A stretch of DNA of 64,000 bases from Clostridium kluyveri (GCF_001902295.1 NZ_CP018335.1:4278001-4342000); one strand, 5' to 3'; counted from the stretch's first letter, positions 17,249 through 27,160 are shown. The notes: generated by a model not told the origin, from the sequence alone. Translations and numbers: made by a program.

Positions 17249-18301
17249 TTATACTTTTATAATATCAAAACCAGCAGATTTATTCAATCTGTTCATTATT
17301 GCTAATCCTATGCCTTTTTCCTCAAAAGCCTCCGATATTATAATATCAACTTTATTATCATCAAAACTCCTAAGTGTTTCAAATAAATTTTTAGACACAC
17401 TTAACATATTATGTCTACTTCCCACAGATATTACTAACGCATTCTTATAAAATTCTCTTGTCTCATCTGTAGCAATTATTCCTACAGTTTTATTTTCACT
17501 TATATAATTCTCTACCATTTCATTAATTTTTGCAATAGTTTTATTTAAATTTCCTTTAACTATTTTTACTGGAGCATTAGGGGCATAATGCCTATACTTC
17601 ATTCCAGGAGACTTAGGCCTATTATTACCCTCGGCTTTTTTCATTACAGCCGGATCAATATAAACTTCTTTTTCTATTTCCCTCAACATCTCAAGAGTTA
17701 TACCACCAGGCCTTAATATACAACTAGGACTTACAGTACAATCTATAACTGTAGATTCTACTCCAACATCACACATGCTTCCTCCTAATATAAGATCTAC
17801 TTTACCATTTAAATCTTCTATACACCTGTCTACATCCGTAGGACTTGGTTTTCCTGATACATTTGCAGAAGGTGCTGCAATGGGAACCTTTGCTGCTTTT
17901 ATAAGTTCTCTGGCTATAATATTAGATGGCATCCTAATTCCCACACTATCAAGAGATGCACTTGTAATATCTGGAATAATAGAGGATTTAGGAAGAATTA
18001 TAGTCATAGGACCAGGCCAAAAATTCTGTATGAACTTAAGAGCCACAGGTGATATATCTATAACCAACGGTTTCATATCTTTTATTTCAGCTATATGTAC
18101 AATCAAGGGATTGTCCTGAGGCCTACCTTTAGCTTTAAATATTTTCTCTACCGCTTCGGAATCAAGCGCATTTGCCCCAAGCCCATATACAGTTTCCGTA
18201 GGGAAAGCCACCAATCCTCCATTTCTTATTATTTCTCCTGCTTCTTTAATAATTTCTACATCCAAATTACCTTCATCTAAAATTTTTACTTTTGTATTCA
18301 T
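17249..18301 (-). CDS. ywlC: L-threonylcarbamoyladenylate synthase (Sua5/YwlC)
   Basis: Makes threonylcarbamoyl-AMP from threonine, bicarbonate and ATP for the t6A37 modification of tRNAs reading ANN codons. The 350-residue Sua5 form has an N-terminal YrdC domain (about 1-205: VAFPTETVYGLGANA, KGRPQDNPLIVHI, APSANVSGKPSPT) and a C-terminal Sua5 domain (about 230-350). The PGMKYRHYAP linker lies between the two. AAGGGA lies nine bases before the ATG. Confidence 0.93.
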   Translation of the reverse strand: MNTKVKILDEGNLDVEIIKEAGEIIRNGGLVAFPTETVYGLGANALDSEAVEKIFKAKGRPQDNPLIVHIAEIKDMKPLVIDISPVALKFIQNFWPGPMTIILPKSSIIPDITSASLDSVGIRMPSNIIARELIKAAKVPIAAPSANVSGKPSPTDVDRCIEDLNGKVDLILGGSMCDVGVESTVIDCTVSPSCILRPGGITLEMLREIEKEVYIDPAVMKKAEGNNRPKSPGMKYRHYAPNAPVKIVKGNLNKTIAKINEMVENYISENKTVGIIATDETREFYKNALVISVGSRHNMLSVSKNLFETLRSFDDNKVDIIISEAFEEKGIGLAIMNRLNKSAGFDIIKV

Positions 18302-18367
18302 AAAACAATATCCCTTCTTTAAATTAAAACAAATTTTTAATATGCTCTTTTATTACATTTTATAGAT

Positions 18368-19090
18368 TTATAATATCTGTACTATTACAAGTCCTAAAAT
18401 AATGCCACTTAAAGTTCCAAGTGTACTTGTTATACCTTCCCAAAGCTTTGAAGATTCCGGTATCATCTCTCCACATATAACATACAGCATTATTCCAGAG
18501 GCTATAGAAAGACACATACCTAATACATCAGGAGAGATGTTTGCTATATAAGCACCTGTAAAGGTTCCTATGGCAGTAGGAAAAGCTGTAATAAAGGCAT
18601 AAAAAAGTATCTTTGAATTTTTTACTTTAGATGCCACAAGGGGTGCCGCTACCGCAATGCCTTCTGGTATATCATGAATTGTAATTATAATACTCATTTT
18701 TATTCCAAGTGTACTACCTGCTGCAAAGCCACATCCCACTATTATTCCTTCCGGGAAATTATGAAGCATAAGTCCTAAAGAAGCCATAAATGCCGTTCTA
18801 ATATGCCGATTAGAATTATTTATATTTATTTTGTCATCAACTATAGCAATAATTATAACTCCTAAAATCACAAATAAAATAGTATACGATAAACTCCACT
18901 TACTAGTGGCCTCTGGGATCAGATCAAATACTACCACCGATAACATTACTCCTCCTGCAAAACCAATTATAAACCCCAGTAACTTATTAGACGGGTTTTT
19001 AACTGCCGCTCCTAATGAAGCACCTATCATAGTCCCTAAAAGAGATACTATGCTTCCTATTATTACTATATAGAACATATCTATATGCAA
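18368..19090 (-). CDS. ZIP-family metal transporter
   Basis: 240-residue membrane protein, about eight transmembrane helices. The two ZIP metal-site motifs HNFPEGIIVG and HDIPEGIAVA occur in helices IV and V, so zinc or a related divalent cation is the likely cargo. The start is TTG at 19090: AGGTGAG lies six bases upstream, while the nearest ATG (19078) is too far from it. No metal-regulator box was recognised upstream. Confidence 0.85.
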   Translation of the reverse strand: MHIDMFYIVIIGSIVSLLGTMIGASLGAAVKNPSNKLLGFIIGFAGGVMLSVVVFDLIPEATSKWSLSYTILFVILGVIIIAIVDDKININNSNRHIRTAFMASLGLMLHNFPEGIIVGCGFAAGSTLGIKMSIIITIHDIPEGIAVAAPLVASKVKNSKILFYAFITAFPTAIGTFTGAYIANISPDVLGMCLSIASGIMLYVICGEMIPESSKLWEGITSTLGTLSGIILGLVIVQIL

Positions 19091-19162
19091 AATAAACTCA
19101 CCTTTATCTATTATTTATATTTCATATTTATTGCAATAATCTATAATATATGAATTATATTT

Positions 19163-19798
19163 TCAAGTAGTTATATTTTTCTTATATAGATTGTAATTTT
19201 CCGAATTCTCCCTATAGTATTTTATTTTTTCTATGGTTTCTTTAGTAAAATAGGCATAAACACAACTTTTATAAACAGTATCCAAAAAAAGATATTTATT
19301 TAATCTTCCATTTTTTACTATAGTATAATAAAATTTTGCATTGGGACGTAAAATTTTAAGCTTATTGTACTGATGAGCTAAATAAGGGTGTTTTCTCAAA
19401 AACTCTCTATTTACAGGAATAATTCTATTATTTCTAGATTTAGCTGTAGATAAAAAGATAACTCTAAAGTCTACTGATTTACTATTTTTTACTATATAAT
19501 TTTCTACATGTACTAATACAACCTTACTACATATTATGTTTAATTTAACATTTCTCACTCCCATATTTATTTTTAGCCTATATCCATCATACTCAAATTT
19601 TAAAAACTCATTATTAATTGTAATAATAATTGTTAAAAAAATTAGGCTCTCTAAAACTATAAGATAAAACATATAAAACACATAAAATTTTCTGTTTAAA
19701 ATAAAAACTATTGGTAAAAGAAAAAAAATAAAAACCATTGACAGCATAAATATCTTATAAGATTTTTTTTGCTTTCTAATGGCTTTATCTATATTCAT
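19163..19798 (-). CDS. Hypothetical protein with two N-terminal membrane helices
   Basis: 211 residues, not recognised. A basic N terminus (RKQKKSYK) precedes two hydrophobic helices (about 17-37 and 40-60). A soluble basic domain of about 150 residues follows, with alternating hydrophobic strands that could form a small beta fold facing the cytoplasm (positive-inside rule). The ribosome site (GGGAAAG) is weak. It lies between prfA and the ZIP gene on the same strand. Function unknown; lineage-specific gene likely. Confidence 0.6.
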   Translation of the reverse strand: MNIDKAIRKQKKSYKIFMLSMVFIFFLLPIVFILNRKFYVFYMFYLIVLESLIFLTIIITINNEFLKFEYDGYRLKINMGVRNVKLNIICSKVVLVHVENYIVKNSKSVDFRVIFLSTAKSRNNRIIPVNREFLRKHPYLAHQYNKLKILRPNAKFYYTIVKNGRLNKYLFLDTVYKSCVYAYFTKETIEKIKYYRENSENYNLYKKNITT

Positions 19799-19858
19799 AC
19801 TTTCCCGTTAGTGCAATTTAACGGTTTCCATCTCCTCTCTGAATTATCCTGATAATTT

Positions 19859-20932
19859 TTATCTGCTGCCTATAGATTTCATCTTCTGGGCTTGATCTTC
19901 TGTTATTAATGCATCTATTATTTCATCTATATCCCCATTTAAAAATGAATCAAGTTTATATAAAGTCATTCCTATTCTATGATCTGTAACTCTTCCCTGT
20001 GGATAATTATAAGTTCTTATTCGCTCACTTCTATCCCCTGTACCTACCTGATTTTTTCTATCTTCTGCAATGCTTGCATTTCTTTCTTCTTGAGCTTTTT
20101 CATAAAGCCTTGATTTAAGTACCTTCATAGCCTTCTCTTTATTTTTAAGCTGAGATTTTTCATCCTGACAGGATACCACAAGGCCTGTTGGTAAATGTGT
20201 GATTCTCACTGCTGAATCAGTAGTGTTGACACACTGTCCCCCATGACCTGATGCCCTAAATACATCTATCCTTATATCATTTTGATTAACTACTATATCT
20301 ACATCATCAACTTCTGGCAGTACAGCTACAGTAGCCGTTGATGTATGAATCCTTCCACTGGATTCTGTATCTGGAACTCTCTGCACTCTGTGAGTGCCAC
20401 TTTCATATTTCAACCTGCTATAGGCATCCTTGCCTTTTACCATAAATACAATTTCTTTAAATCCTCCTATATCAGTAGCACTTAAACTTATAGTTTCTAC
20501 TTTCCATCCTTTAATTTCTGCATACCGTGTATACATTCTTGTAAGATTTGCTGCAAATAAAGCTGCTTCTTCACCCCCTGCACCGCCTCTTATCTCTACA
20601 AATACATTTTTATCATCATTTGGATCTTTAGGAAGAAGTAATATTTTAAGCTCATTTTCTCTTTTTTCTATAACATCCCCAAGCCTTTTTATTTCTTCCT
20701 GTTCCATCTCCCTCATATCTTTATCTGTTTCTTCCCTCAGCATTTCTTTATTGTCTTCCAAATCCTGCAGTGCTTCTTTATATTCTCTATATTTCATAAC
20801 TATTTCTTCTAATTCTGCATGTTCTTTACACAATTTTTGCCATTTTTTTTGTTCTGCTATAATTGTGGGGTCACTTATTTTAATAGACAGTTCTTCATAT
20901 TTATTTTCTATGAAATTAAGTCTTTCTAACAT
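19859..20932 (-). CDS. prfA: Peptide chain release factor 1
   Basis: Recognises UAA/UAG and triggers peptidyl-tRNA hydrolysis. 357 residues from ATG 20932 (MLERLNFIENKYEEL), chosen because GGAGTG lies eight bases upstream. The GGQ catalytic tripeptide is at about 231-233 (ASGHGGQCVNTTDSAV), the target of PrmC methylation. The codon-recognition region carries RVPDTESSGRIHTS. It is downstream of prmC, its modifying enzyme, after a 117-base gap. Confidence 0.97.
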   Translation of the reverse strand: MLERLNFIENKYEELSIKISDPTIIAEQKKWQKLCKEHAELEEIVMKYREYKEALQDLEDNKEMLREETDKDMREMEQEEIKRLGDVIEKRENELKILLLPKDPNDDKNVFVEIRGGAGGEEAALFAANLTRMYTRYAEIKGWKVETISLSATDIGGFKEIVFMVKGKDAYSRLKYESGTHRVQRVPDTESSGRIHTSTATVAVLPEVDDVDIVVNQNDIRIDVFRASGHGGQCVNTTDSAVRITHLPTGLVVSCQDEKSQLKNKEKAMKVLKSRLYEKAQEERNASIAEDRKNQVGTGDRSERIRTYNYPQGRVTDHRIGMTLYKLDSFLNGDIDEIIDALITEDQAQKMKSIGSR

Positions 20933-21049
20933 AATTTTATCACTCCGTATAAATATTTTCACAACTAATTATTATATCATATCATTTCTATTCATCACAA
21001 TAAATGTTATAATCTTAAAAAATAATATCTGTTGCATAACATTTAAATG

Positions 21050-21913
21050 TTATGCAATCACTGCTTTAATGACTCTATCTTTTCCTGCTAAATCTTTTAT
21101 ACAGGTTATATTTTTAAATCCATATTTCATTAGTATACTTGTAACATCTTTTTTCTGATCATATCCTATCTCAAACATAAGTATGCCGTTTTCAATTAGG
21201 ACTTTTAGACTCTGTTTAACTATTTTCCTATAAAACTCTAATCCATCTTCTCCTCCACTTAAAGCTTCATGAGGTTCATAGTTCTTTACATCCTCCATTA
21301 AAGTATCTATGACACTTTCTTTTATATAAGGAGGATTACATACAATCATATTAAATTTTATTTCGTTCAAAATAAAATACTCCATTAAATCACTTTTAAC
21401 AATACTTATTCTTTTGCTTAAGCTGTACCTTCTTACATTCTGTTCTGCCACCTCACAGGCTGTATCTGATATATCACAACATATTACATTTATATGTTCC
21501 ACAAACTTAGCCAATGATACTCCAATAGCTCCTGTGCCACAGCACAAATCGCATATATTATAAAACTCATTACTATCTATCTCTTTTAAGGCCTGTTCTA
21601 CTAAAGTTTCCGTATCTGGCCGTGGTATTAATACTCCAGGTTTTACTATAAAATCCATTCCCATGAACTCACATTGTCCTAATATATATTTTACAGGCAT
21701 TTTTTCTTCTCTTAATTTTAAATAGTAATAATATTTTTCGGCTTCTTCTTTAGTAACTTTATAATCTGCATTTATAACTATAAATAGTCTATCCTTATTT
21801 ATAGCCTTCCCTAATAAAAGCTGGGAATCTAAAATATAACTGATGATTTTTTTATCCTTTAAAACTTTATAGCCATATTTCAAAAGTGTACTAACATCAT
21901 AAAATTCAACCAT
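21050..21913 (-). CDS. prmC: Release-factor glutamine N5-methyltransferase
   Basis: Methylates the glutamine of the GGQ motif in release factors using S-adenosylmethionine. 287 residues: N-terminal helical domain (1-85), SAM-binding CCGTGAIG at about 124-131 and the catalytic NPPY at 193-196. Its ATG overlaps the stop of the DUF1385 gene (TAATG), so translation is coupled. prfA follows, a usual order in Firmicutes. Confidence 0.95.
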   Translation of the reverse strand: MVEFYDVSTLLKYGYKVLKDKKIISYILDSQLLLGKAINKDRLFIVINADYKVTKEEAEKYYYYLKLREEKMPVKYILGQCEFMGMDFIVKPGVLIPRPDTETLVEQALKEIDSNEFYNICDLCCGTGAIGVSLAKFVEHINVICCDISDTACEVAEQNVRRYSLSKRISIVKSDLMEYFILNEIKFNMIVCNPPYIKESVIDTLMEDVKNYEPHEALSGGEDGLEFYRKIVKQSLKVLIENGILMFEIGYDQKKDVTSILMKYGFKNITCIKDLAGKDRVIKAVIA

Positions 21914-22854
21914 TATAGTAATTCTCTACTTTCCTCTTGTTCTTTATCTATTCCTTCTGCACTCTTTAATGCTCTAATTGCTACTTCCAATTGTTTATAA
22001 TCTGGTTCTCTTGTAGTAATTTTCTGAAGCATAAGTCCAGGATAAGATATAATTTTAGATAAAAAATTATCATTTTTTCCTACCCATTTTATAAGTTCAT
22101 AGGTAACTCCAGAAACTACAGGCAATAAAATTATTCTGTATAAAATTCTCTCCCAGATGTTTCCCCATCCTGTTAATGAGAAGAGTATTATACTTATTAT
22201 CATAACTAAAAATAAAAAATTAGTGCCGCATCTTGGGTGGAGCCTGGTAAACTTCTGTGCATTCTCCGGTGTAAGTTCCTTTGAATTTTCATAGCAGAAA
22301 ATAGTTTTATGTTCTGCACCGTGATACTGGAACACCCTTTTTATATCCTCCATATTCCCTATTAAAAACAAGTACATAAGGAAAACAATTACCCTAATTA
22401 CTCCCTCAATTATATTAAGAATTATACTATCATATACTGAGAATTTTTTAAATATATTTGCCACAAAGGTGGGAAATATAAAAAATAAAACCGTGGCAAT
22501 AACTAAAGATATAAATAAAGTTATTACCATAATTATACTTTCAGTTTTTTCCTTAAATATATTTTGAAACCACCTGTCAAATTTAGATGGCTCATCATAC
22601 TCTTCAAAAAAAGAAGCAGAATAATTTAATGAACGTATACCTATAACTAGAGATTCTATCAAGGATACGAATCCTCTTATAATAGGTAATCCTAAAAAAA
22701 TACTTCTTTTACTGTAGGGTATACTTTCTTCTACATTAACAATAATCTCACCATTTGACTTTCTTATAGCTGTAGCTATACCGTGTACGCCCCTCATCAT
22801 AACACCTTCTATTATTGCCTGTCCTCCAACAGATGTACTTTTCACTACTAACAT
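21913..22854 (-). CDS. DUF1385 membrane protein (YqhQ-like)
   Basis: Conserved Firmicute membrane protein of unknown function. The signature VGGQAIIEGVMMRG lies at the N terminus, and FQYHGAEHKTIFCYE followed by HPRCGTNFLF is the conserved central loop. About five transmembrane helices, 313 residues. The ATG at 22854 is only one base from AAGGAGGG, so the GTG at 22845 may be the true start. It overlaps prmC by one base. Confidence 0.88.
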   Translation of the reverse strand: MLVVKSTSVGGQAIIEGVMMRGVHGIATAIRKSNGEIIVNVEESIPYSKRSIFLGLPIIRGFVSLIESLVIGIRSLNYSASFFEEYDEPSKFDRWFQNIFKEKTESIIMVITLFISLVIATVLFFIFPTFVANIFKKFSVYDSIILNIIEGVIRVIVFLMYLFLIGNMEDIKRVFQYHGAEHKTIFCYENSKELTPENAQKFTRLHPRCGTNFLFLVMIISIILFSLTGWGNIWERILYRIILLPVVSGVTYELIKWVGKNDNFLSKIISYPGLMLQKITTREPDYKQLEVAIRALKSAEGIDKEQEESRELL

Positions 22855-23006
22855 CCCTCCTTTTAAAAGCTTTTTAAATTATTAAATATATTTTAACAAA
22901 GTCATAACATATATAAAAGTATGTATTTTGGTATTACTCTTTTTAAAGAAGTTAAAAACCCCAAAATATATATGATACTTTCATAAAAAAACTATATATA
23001 ACATAT

Positions 23007-23032
23007 CAAATTATCAAAACAACCGCCGATAT
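23007..23032 (+). promoter_or_regulatory. Candidate sigma-D (motility) promoter of the chemoreceptor
   Basis: TCAAA (23006-23010), 14-base spacer and GCCGATAT (23025-23032) match the sigma-28/sigma-D consensus TAAA-N15-GCCGATAA closely. It lies about 85 bases before the ATG of the methyl-accepting protein. GC-rich GCCGATAT stands out in this AT-rich DNA. Confidence 0.7.
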
Positions 23033-23114
23033 ATAAATAATATCAATGATATCATCATATAAAAATACTTTTAGAATACTTTATTTTTTATTATAGCAAA
23101 AAGGAGGACTGATT

Positions 23115-25115
23115 ATGAAAAGTATTAAAAGTAAAATGACCCTTTTAACTTTATCACTAACTATATTATTACTACTTTGTTCATCTATAGGAAGTTATTT
23201 AGTATCTAGAAATATTATTATAAATCAATATAGTGACAAAATGATTATATCATCACAGAACTATTCAAATATAGTAAACAGTTGGTTAGATAAAGAAACT
23301 GCTCTATTTAAACAAATTGTACAGACTATGTATGATAACAATATTGTAGGTGATAATACTAAATCACTTGCCTATTTTAAAGAAAAGCTTAAATCAAATT
23401 CTAACATATCTGACTTATACATGGGACTTCCAAGTGGAGGTATATTAGATGGAGCAGGTTGGGTACCTCCAGATAGTTATAACTGTACAAAAAGATCCTG
23501 GTATAAGAATACAATAGAACAAAATAAAATATCATATATACCATATTTTGATATGTATACTAAAAAAATAGTTGTATCCATAACAATGCCTGTAGAAAAG
23601 GATGGGCAGCTTATAGGAGTAATGGCAGAAGATTTAAAGATGGATGTTATTACGGAAGTAATCGGGAAGGCAACCCCTGTTGAAAACAGCTATGGTTATT
23701 TATTAAATGAAGAAAATAACGTACTTGTTCATCCATATAAAGAACTTAAACCTTCGGGGGAAACACTTAAAAATTTAAATACTTTCAGTGGCGGAAAATA
23801 CATTGAAATTGCAAATAAAAATAATAAGTTATTATCTTTGAAAGACTATGATGGTATAAATAAATATTTTTTATCCTCTAAAGTGAAAATATCCAACTGG
23901 ACCGTAGGATTTGCGGTACCTAAAAGTGAATTTACTAAAAAATTAAATTCACTTGTAATTTTAAATTTAATTATTTTCATTGTATGTATAATCGCTGCTA
24001 TTATAGTCTCTAGATATATTTCAAACATTATATCTAAACCTATAAAAAATATAAGATATGTTATATCTGAAATAGAAAAATTAAATTTTAAATATGATAA
24101 AAATAAATTAAATGATACAATTAAAAATAAGGATGAATTAGGTGTAATAGCAGCAGATATAAAATCATTATCAGGTACTTTAATTGCCATAATTAAAAAT
24201 ATCAAAAACAGCTCTAACAATATATCCACTCATTCATCTAGTATAGCCGCTTCATTATATGAAACCTCAAGGTCAATAGATGAAGTTTCTAAGACCACAG
24301 AAGAAATGGCCAAAGGTTCCATTATTCAAGTAAATAATGCTAATGATGGAGTAAATAAATTGGATGATTTATCCTACGAAATTAAAGACGTGTCAAATGC
24401 TGTTGAGAAAGTTAAAAAATACTTTTATACTACAAAAGATACAAGTTCCCGTGGAGTACAGACAATAAAACTGTTAAGCTCAAAATTGAAGGACAATAAC
24501 AAAGCATCTAATCAGGTATCAAAAAGTATGCATAATTTAACACAAAAATCTCAATCTATAGGTGAAATAGTAAGTACCATAACATCTGTATCAGAACAGA
24601 CCAATCTCTTGGCATTAAATGCTGCTATTGAAGCTGCCAGAGCTGGAGAAGCTGGAAGAGGATTTTCTGTAGTTGCAGATCAGGTAAGAGCTCTTTCAGA
24701 ACAAACTAAACAAGCCATAGGTAAAATTTCAAAAGTAATACAAGAAATACAAGATGAAATAAAAATGGCACAAAAAAATGTTATTGATTCCAATAAAATC
24801 AATTCTGAAGTCACTGAAAATATGGAACAATCCAATAAATTATTCTTAATAATTGAAAACTCTATAAATGATATGTTAACAAATGTAGATATATTGACTG
24901 AAAAGATTAATCGGGTAGAACTAAATAAAAATTCCGTTATACAGGCTATAAAAAATATATCTGATATTTCACAGGAATCTTCTGCTGGAAGTCAGCAATT
25001 GGCCGCTTCAGTGGAAGAACAAAATAACTCCATAGAAGCTATAAATGAAAATATGCAGGAACTTAAAAATATCTATGTTGAATTAAATGATATAATAAAC
25101 AGATTTAATTTATAA
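23115..25115 (+). CDS. Methyl-accepting chemotaxis protein
   Basis: Transmembrane chemoreceptor, 666 residues. Order: TM helix 1 (about 9-31), extracellular double-Cache-like sensor (about 35-275, with the tryptophan/tyrosine motif RSWYKNTIEQNKISY), TM helix 2 (about 281-302), HAMP (about 303-360) and the signalling coiled-coil. The coiled-coil contains the conserved hairpin tip (SEQTNLLALNAAIEAARAGE). The ligand cannot be read from sequence. AAGGAGG lies seven bases before the ATG. A sigma-D promoter candidate agrees with motility control. With rpmE it lies on the strand opposite to its neighbours. Confidence 0.95.
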   Translation: MKSIKSKMTLLTLSLTILLLLCSSIGSYLVSRNIIINQYSDKMIISSQNYSNIVNSWLDKETALFKQIVQTMYDNNIVGDNTKSLAYFKEKLKSNSNISDLYMGLPSGGILDGAGWVPPDSYNCTKRSWYKNTIEQNKISYIPYFDMYTKKIVVSITMPVEKDGQLIGVMAEDLKMDVITEVIGKATPVENSYGYLLNEENNVLVHPYKELKPSGETLKNLNTFSGGKYIEIANKNNKLLSLKDYDGINKYFLSSKVKISNWTVGFAVPKSEFTKKLNSLVILNLIIFIVCIIAAIIVSRYISNIISKPIKNIRYVISEIEKLNFKYDKNKLNDTIKNKDELGVIAADIKSLSGTLIAIIKNIKNSSNNISTHSSSIAASLYETSRSIDEVSKTTEEMAKGSIIQVNNANDGVNKLDDLSYEIKDVSNAVEKVKKYFYTTKDTSSRGVQTIKLLSSKLKDNNKASNQVSKSMHNLTQKSQSIGEIVSTITSVSEQTNLLALNAAIEAARAGEAGRGFSVVADQVRALSEQTKQAIGKISKVIQEIQDEIKMAQKNVIDSNKINSEVTENMEQSNKLFLIIENSINDMLTNVDILTEKINRVELNKNSVIQAIKNISDISQESSAGSQQLAASVEEQNNSIEAINENMQELKNIYVELNDIINRFNL

Positions 25116-25162
25116 CTTGAATATAGTTTTTTAATACTAACAGTGTTATAGAAAAGCAAAAT

Positions 25163-25191
25163 TTGACTTAATTTCACCTCTATGTTATAAT
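25163..25191 (+). promoter_or_regulatory. Promoter of rpmE
   Basis: TTGACT (25163-25168), 17-base spacer, TATAAT (25186-25191). Strong sigma-A match; expected start near 25198, giving a leader of about 45 bases. Confidence 0.85.
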
Positions 25192-25211
25192 ACAGAAGTT
25201 AAAATTTAAAG

Positions 25212-25236
25212 TTCTCTTTAAACTTGAAAGAGGTGA
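25212..25236 (+). promoter_or_regulatory. Leader hairpin covering the rpmE ribosome site
   Basis: CTCTTT (25214-25219) can pair with AAAGAG (25227-25232), the first part of the Shine-Dalgarno AAAGAGGTG. Ribosomal-protein L31 leaders are known regulatory RNAs in several phyla, so autogenous control is plausible. The stem is short; inference only. Confidence 0.4.
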
Positions 25237-25241
25237 ATATT

Positions 25242-25454
25242 ATGAAAAAAGGCATACATCCAGAATACTATCATGATTCGGTAGTTAAGTGCGCATGTGG
25301 AAACACTTTTACAACTGGTTCAACACAAAAAGAATTAAAAGTGGAAATATGCTCTAAGTGCCATCCTTTCTTTACTGGTAAACAAAAATTAGTAGATGCC
25401 GGTGGAAGAGTTGATAGATTCTTAAAGAAATTTAATTTAAAAAATGAAGAATAA
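25242..25454 (+). CDS. rpmE: Ribosomal protein L31, zinc-binding form
   Basis: 70-residue large-subunit protein. Cys17, Cys19, Cys37 and Cys40 (KCACG and CSKC) make the zinc ribbon that defines the zinc-containing paralogue. The C-terminal GKQKLVDAGGRVDRFLKKF is characteristic. ATG 25242 is chosen for the AGAGGTG six bases upstream; the TTG at 25224 has no ribosome site. It is convergent with rho and shares a bidirectional terminator with it. Confidence 0.97.
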   Translation: MKKGIHPEYYHDSVVKCACGNTFTTGSTQKELKVEICSKCHPFFTGKQKLVDAGGRVDRFLKKFNLKNEE

Positions 25455-25471
25455 AGTTTCTCACTTTACTT

Positions 25472-25505
25472 ATAAACCTGTCTTTTTTTAAGACAGGTTT
25501 TTATC
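25472..25505. terminator. Bidirectional terminator between rpmE and rho
   Basis: AAACCTGTCTT (25474-25484) pairs perfectly with AAGACAGGTTT (25490-25500), followed by TTATCTT on plus and preceded by an A-rich run that reads as T on minus. Confidence 0.85.
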
Positions 25506-25509
25506 TTAA

Positions 25510-26964
25510 TTATTTATTTGCATATTTTCCCATATCCATTTTATTAGCAATGTTAATAAGCTGCATATTATTCTTAGTTTTTGACATTAAACTTATCAAC
25601 TGTTCTAAAATATTTTGATTATTATTTTCATCATATAATACCTTTCTTATGTTAAAAGCAGTCTCTTTTTCTGCTCCGTTCTCAAAGAGTAAATCATCTC
25701 TTCTTGTACCTGATTTATACACATTTATAGCAGGGAATATTCTTCTTTCCTGAAGCTTTCTGTCTAGATGAACTTCCATATTACCAGTTCCTTTAAATTC
25801 CTCAAATATCATATCATCCATTCTGCTTCCAGTTTCAATAAGAGCAGTGGCAAGTATGGTAAGACTTCCCCCTTCTTCTATGTTTCTTGCTGCGCCAAAA
25901 AATTTTTTGGGCATTACAAGTGCTCCAGGATCTAATCCTCCTGAAAGAGTCCTGCCTGTGGGAGTTATGGTTAAATTATAAGCTCGTGAAAGTCTGGTAA
26001 TACTATCTAAAAGTATTACTACATCCTGTCCTTGTTCTACCATTCGCTTTGTTCTCTCAAGTACCATATAAGCAACTTTAGTATGATGTTCTGGTTCTTC
26101 ATCAAAAGTTGAATAAATTACTTCTCCATTTATAGACCTTTGCATATCTGTGACTTCTTCCGGTCTTTCATCTATAAGTACAACTATAAGTTTTATTTCT
26201 GGATGATTTTTTGAAATACTTTGGGCTATTTTTTTTAGAAGAGTAGTTTTACCTGCTTTAGGAGGGGCAACTATAATTCCTCTCTGACCTTTTCCTATAG
26301 GCGAGATTATGTCCATAAGTCTAGTAGATAAATCTGAACTATTAGTTTCTAGCCTTAGTCTTTGATTGGGATATATGGGAGTAAGGGTTTCAAAAGGTTT
26401 TCTTCCAACTGCTCTTTCTGGATTTTCTCCATTTACTCTCTCAACATACAATAATGCCTTAAATTTTTCTCCTTCTTTTGGAGTTCTGACCTTTCCACAG
26501 ACTTCATCTCCAGTTTTTAAGTTAAATCTTCTTATTTGAGAAGGAGATACATATATATCGTCAGGACCTGTTAAATAATTTTTTCCTCTTAAAAATCCAT
26601 AATTATTATTTTCAATTATCTCAAGTACTCCCCTTGCACTATCTGATTCATTTATCATTTCTTTAAGTTTTTCTTTTTTTTCACCACAATTTATTTTTGA
26701 TTCTTCTATTTTTGGTTCCTGAAGCTTCACTTCATCCAATTTTGAAGTGGGTTCTACTTCCCTACACTTTCCTATTGATTCATTCTTAGGACTTATTTTC
26801 TCTCTAAGAATGACTCCATCTTTTTTTATATGTGCTGGAGAAACTTTTTTTATTTCTTCAATTAATTCAACCTTTTTATACCTTGATATATTCTTTATTT
26901 GTAAAGCCTTGGCAACTTCTCTCAACTCAGTAACTGTCATGTCATTTATATCTTTATCCTTCAA
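25510..26964 (-). CDS. rho: Transcription termination factor Rho
   Basis: Hexameric RNA helicase that terminates transcription. Order: N-terminal Rho_N/SAP-like helices (about 1-40), a charged Lys/Glu linker (about 45-115), the cold-shock RNA-binding domain (about 115-190, with NNYGFLRG and DDIYVSPSQIRRF), then the ATPase with Walker A APPKAGKTTLL and the Q/R-loop region. I use TTG 26964 (about 484 residues), seven bases after AGGTG; a GTG at 26979 overlaps that site. The linker insertion is longer than in Bacillus. Confidence 0.95.
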   Translation of the reverse strand: MKDKDINDMTVTELREVAKALQIKNISRYKKVELIEEIKKVSPAHIKKDGVILREKISPKNESIGKCREVEPTSKLDEVKLQEPKIEESKINCGEKKEKLKEMINESDSARGVLEIIENNNYGFLRGKNYLTGPDDIYVSPSQIRRFNLKTGDEVCGKVRTPKEGEKFKALLYVERVNGENPERAVGRKPFETLTPIYPNQRLRLETNSSDLSTRLMDIISPIGKGQRGIIVAPPKAGKTTLLKKIAQSISKNHPEIKLIVVLIDERPEEVTDMQRSINGEVIYSTFDEEPEHHTKVAYMVLERTKRMVEQGQDVVILLDSITRLSRAYNLTITPTGRTLSGGLDPGALVMPKKFFGAARNIEEGGSLTILATALIETGSRMDDMIFEEFKGTGNMEVHLDRKLQERRIFPAINVYKSGTRRDDLLFENGAEKETAFNIRKVLYDENNNQNILEQLISLMSKTKNNMQLINIANKMDMGKYANK

Positions 26965-27160
26965 AAGGTAACACCTCACAATTATTTAAATTCAAATCAT
27001 ACTATAATTTAATTAGGGAATACTAAAAATAAATATTGAATACATATATGAATATATTTAATCAACTAAAAAGATTTTATACAGAAAGGATACTTTTAAC
27101 ATACATTATACCCTTTTTTCATAGTTTAATCCATATTTTTTGTATAAATAATAAAAAAAA

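Noticed and set aside
20430..21158. Long plus-strand frame of 242 codons opposite prfA/prmC
   Set aside because: Low-complexity Ser/Ile/Leu composition, no ribosome site, and it is antisense to two well-supported genes.
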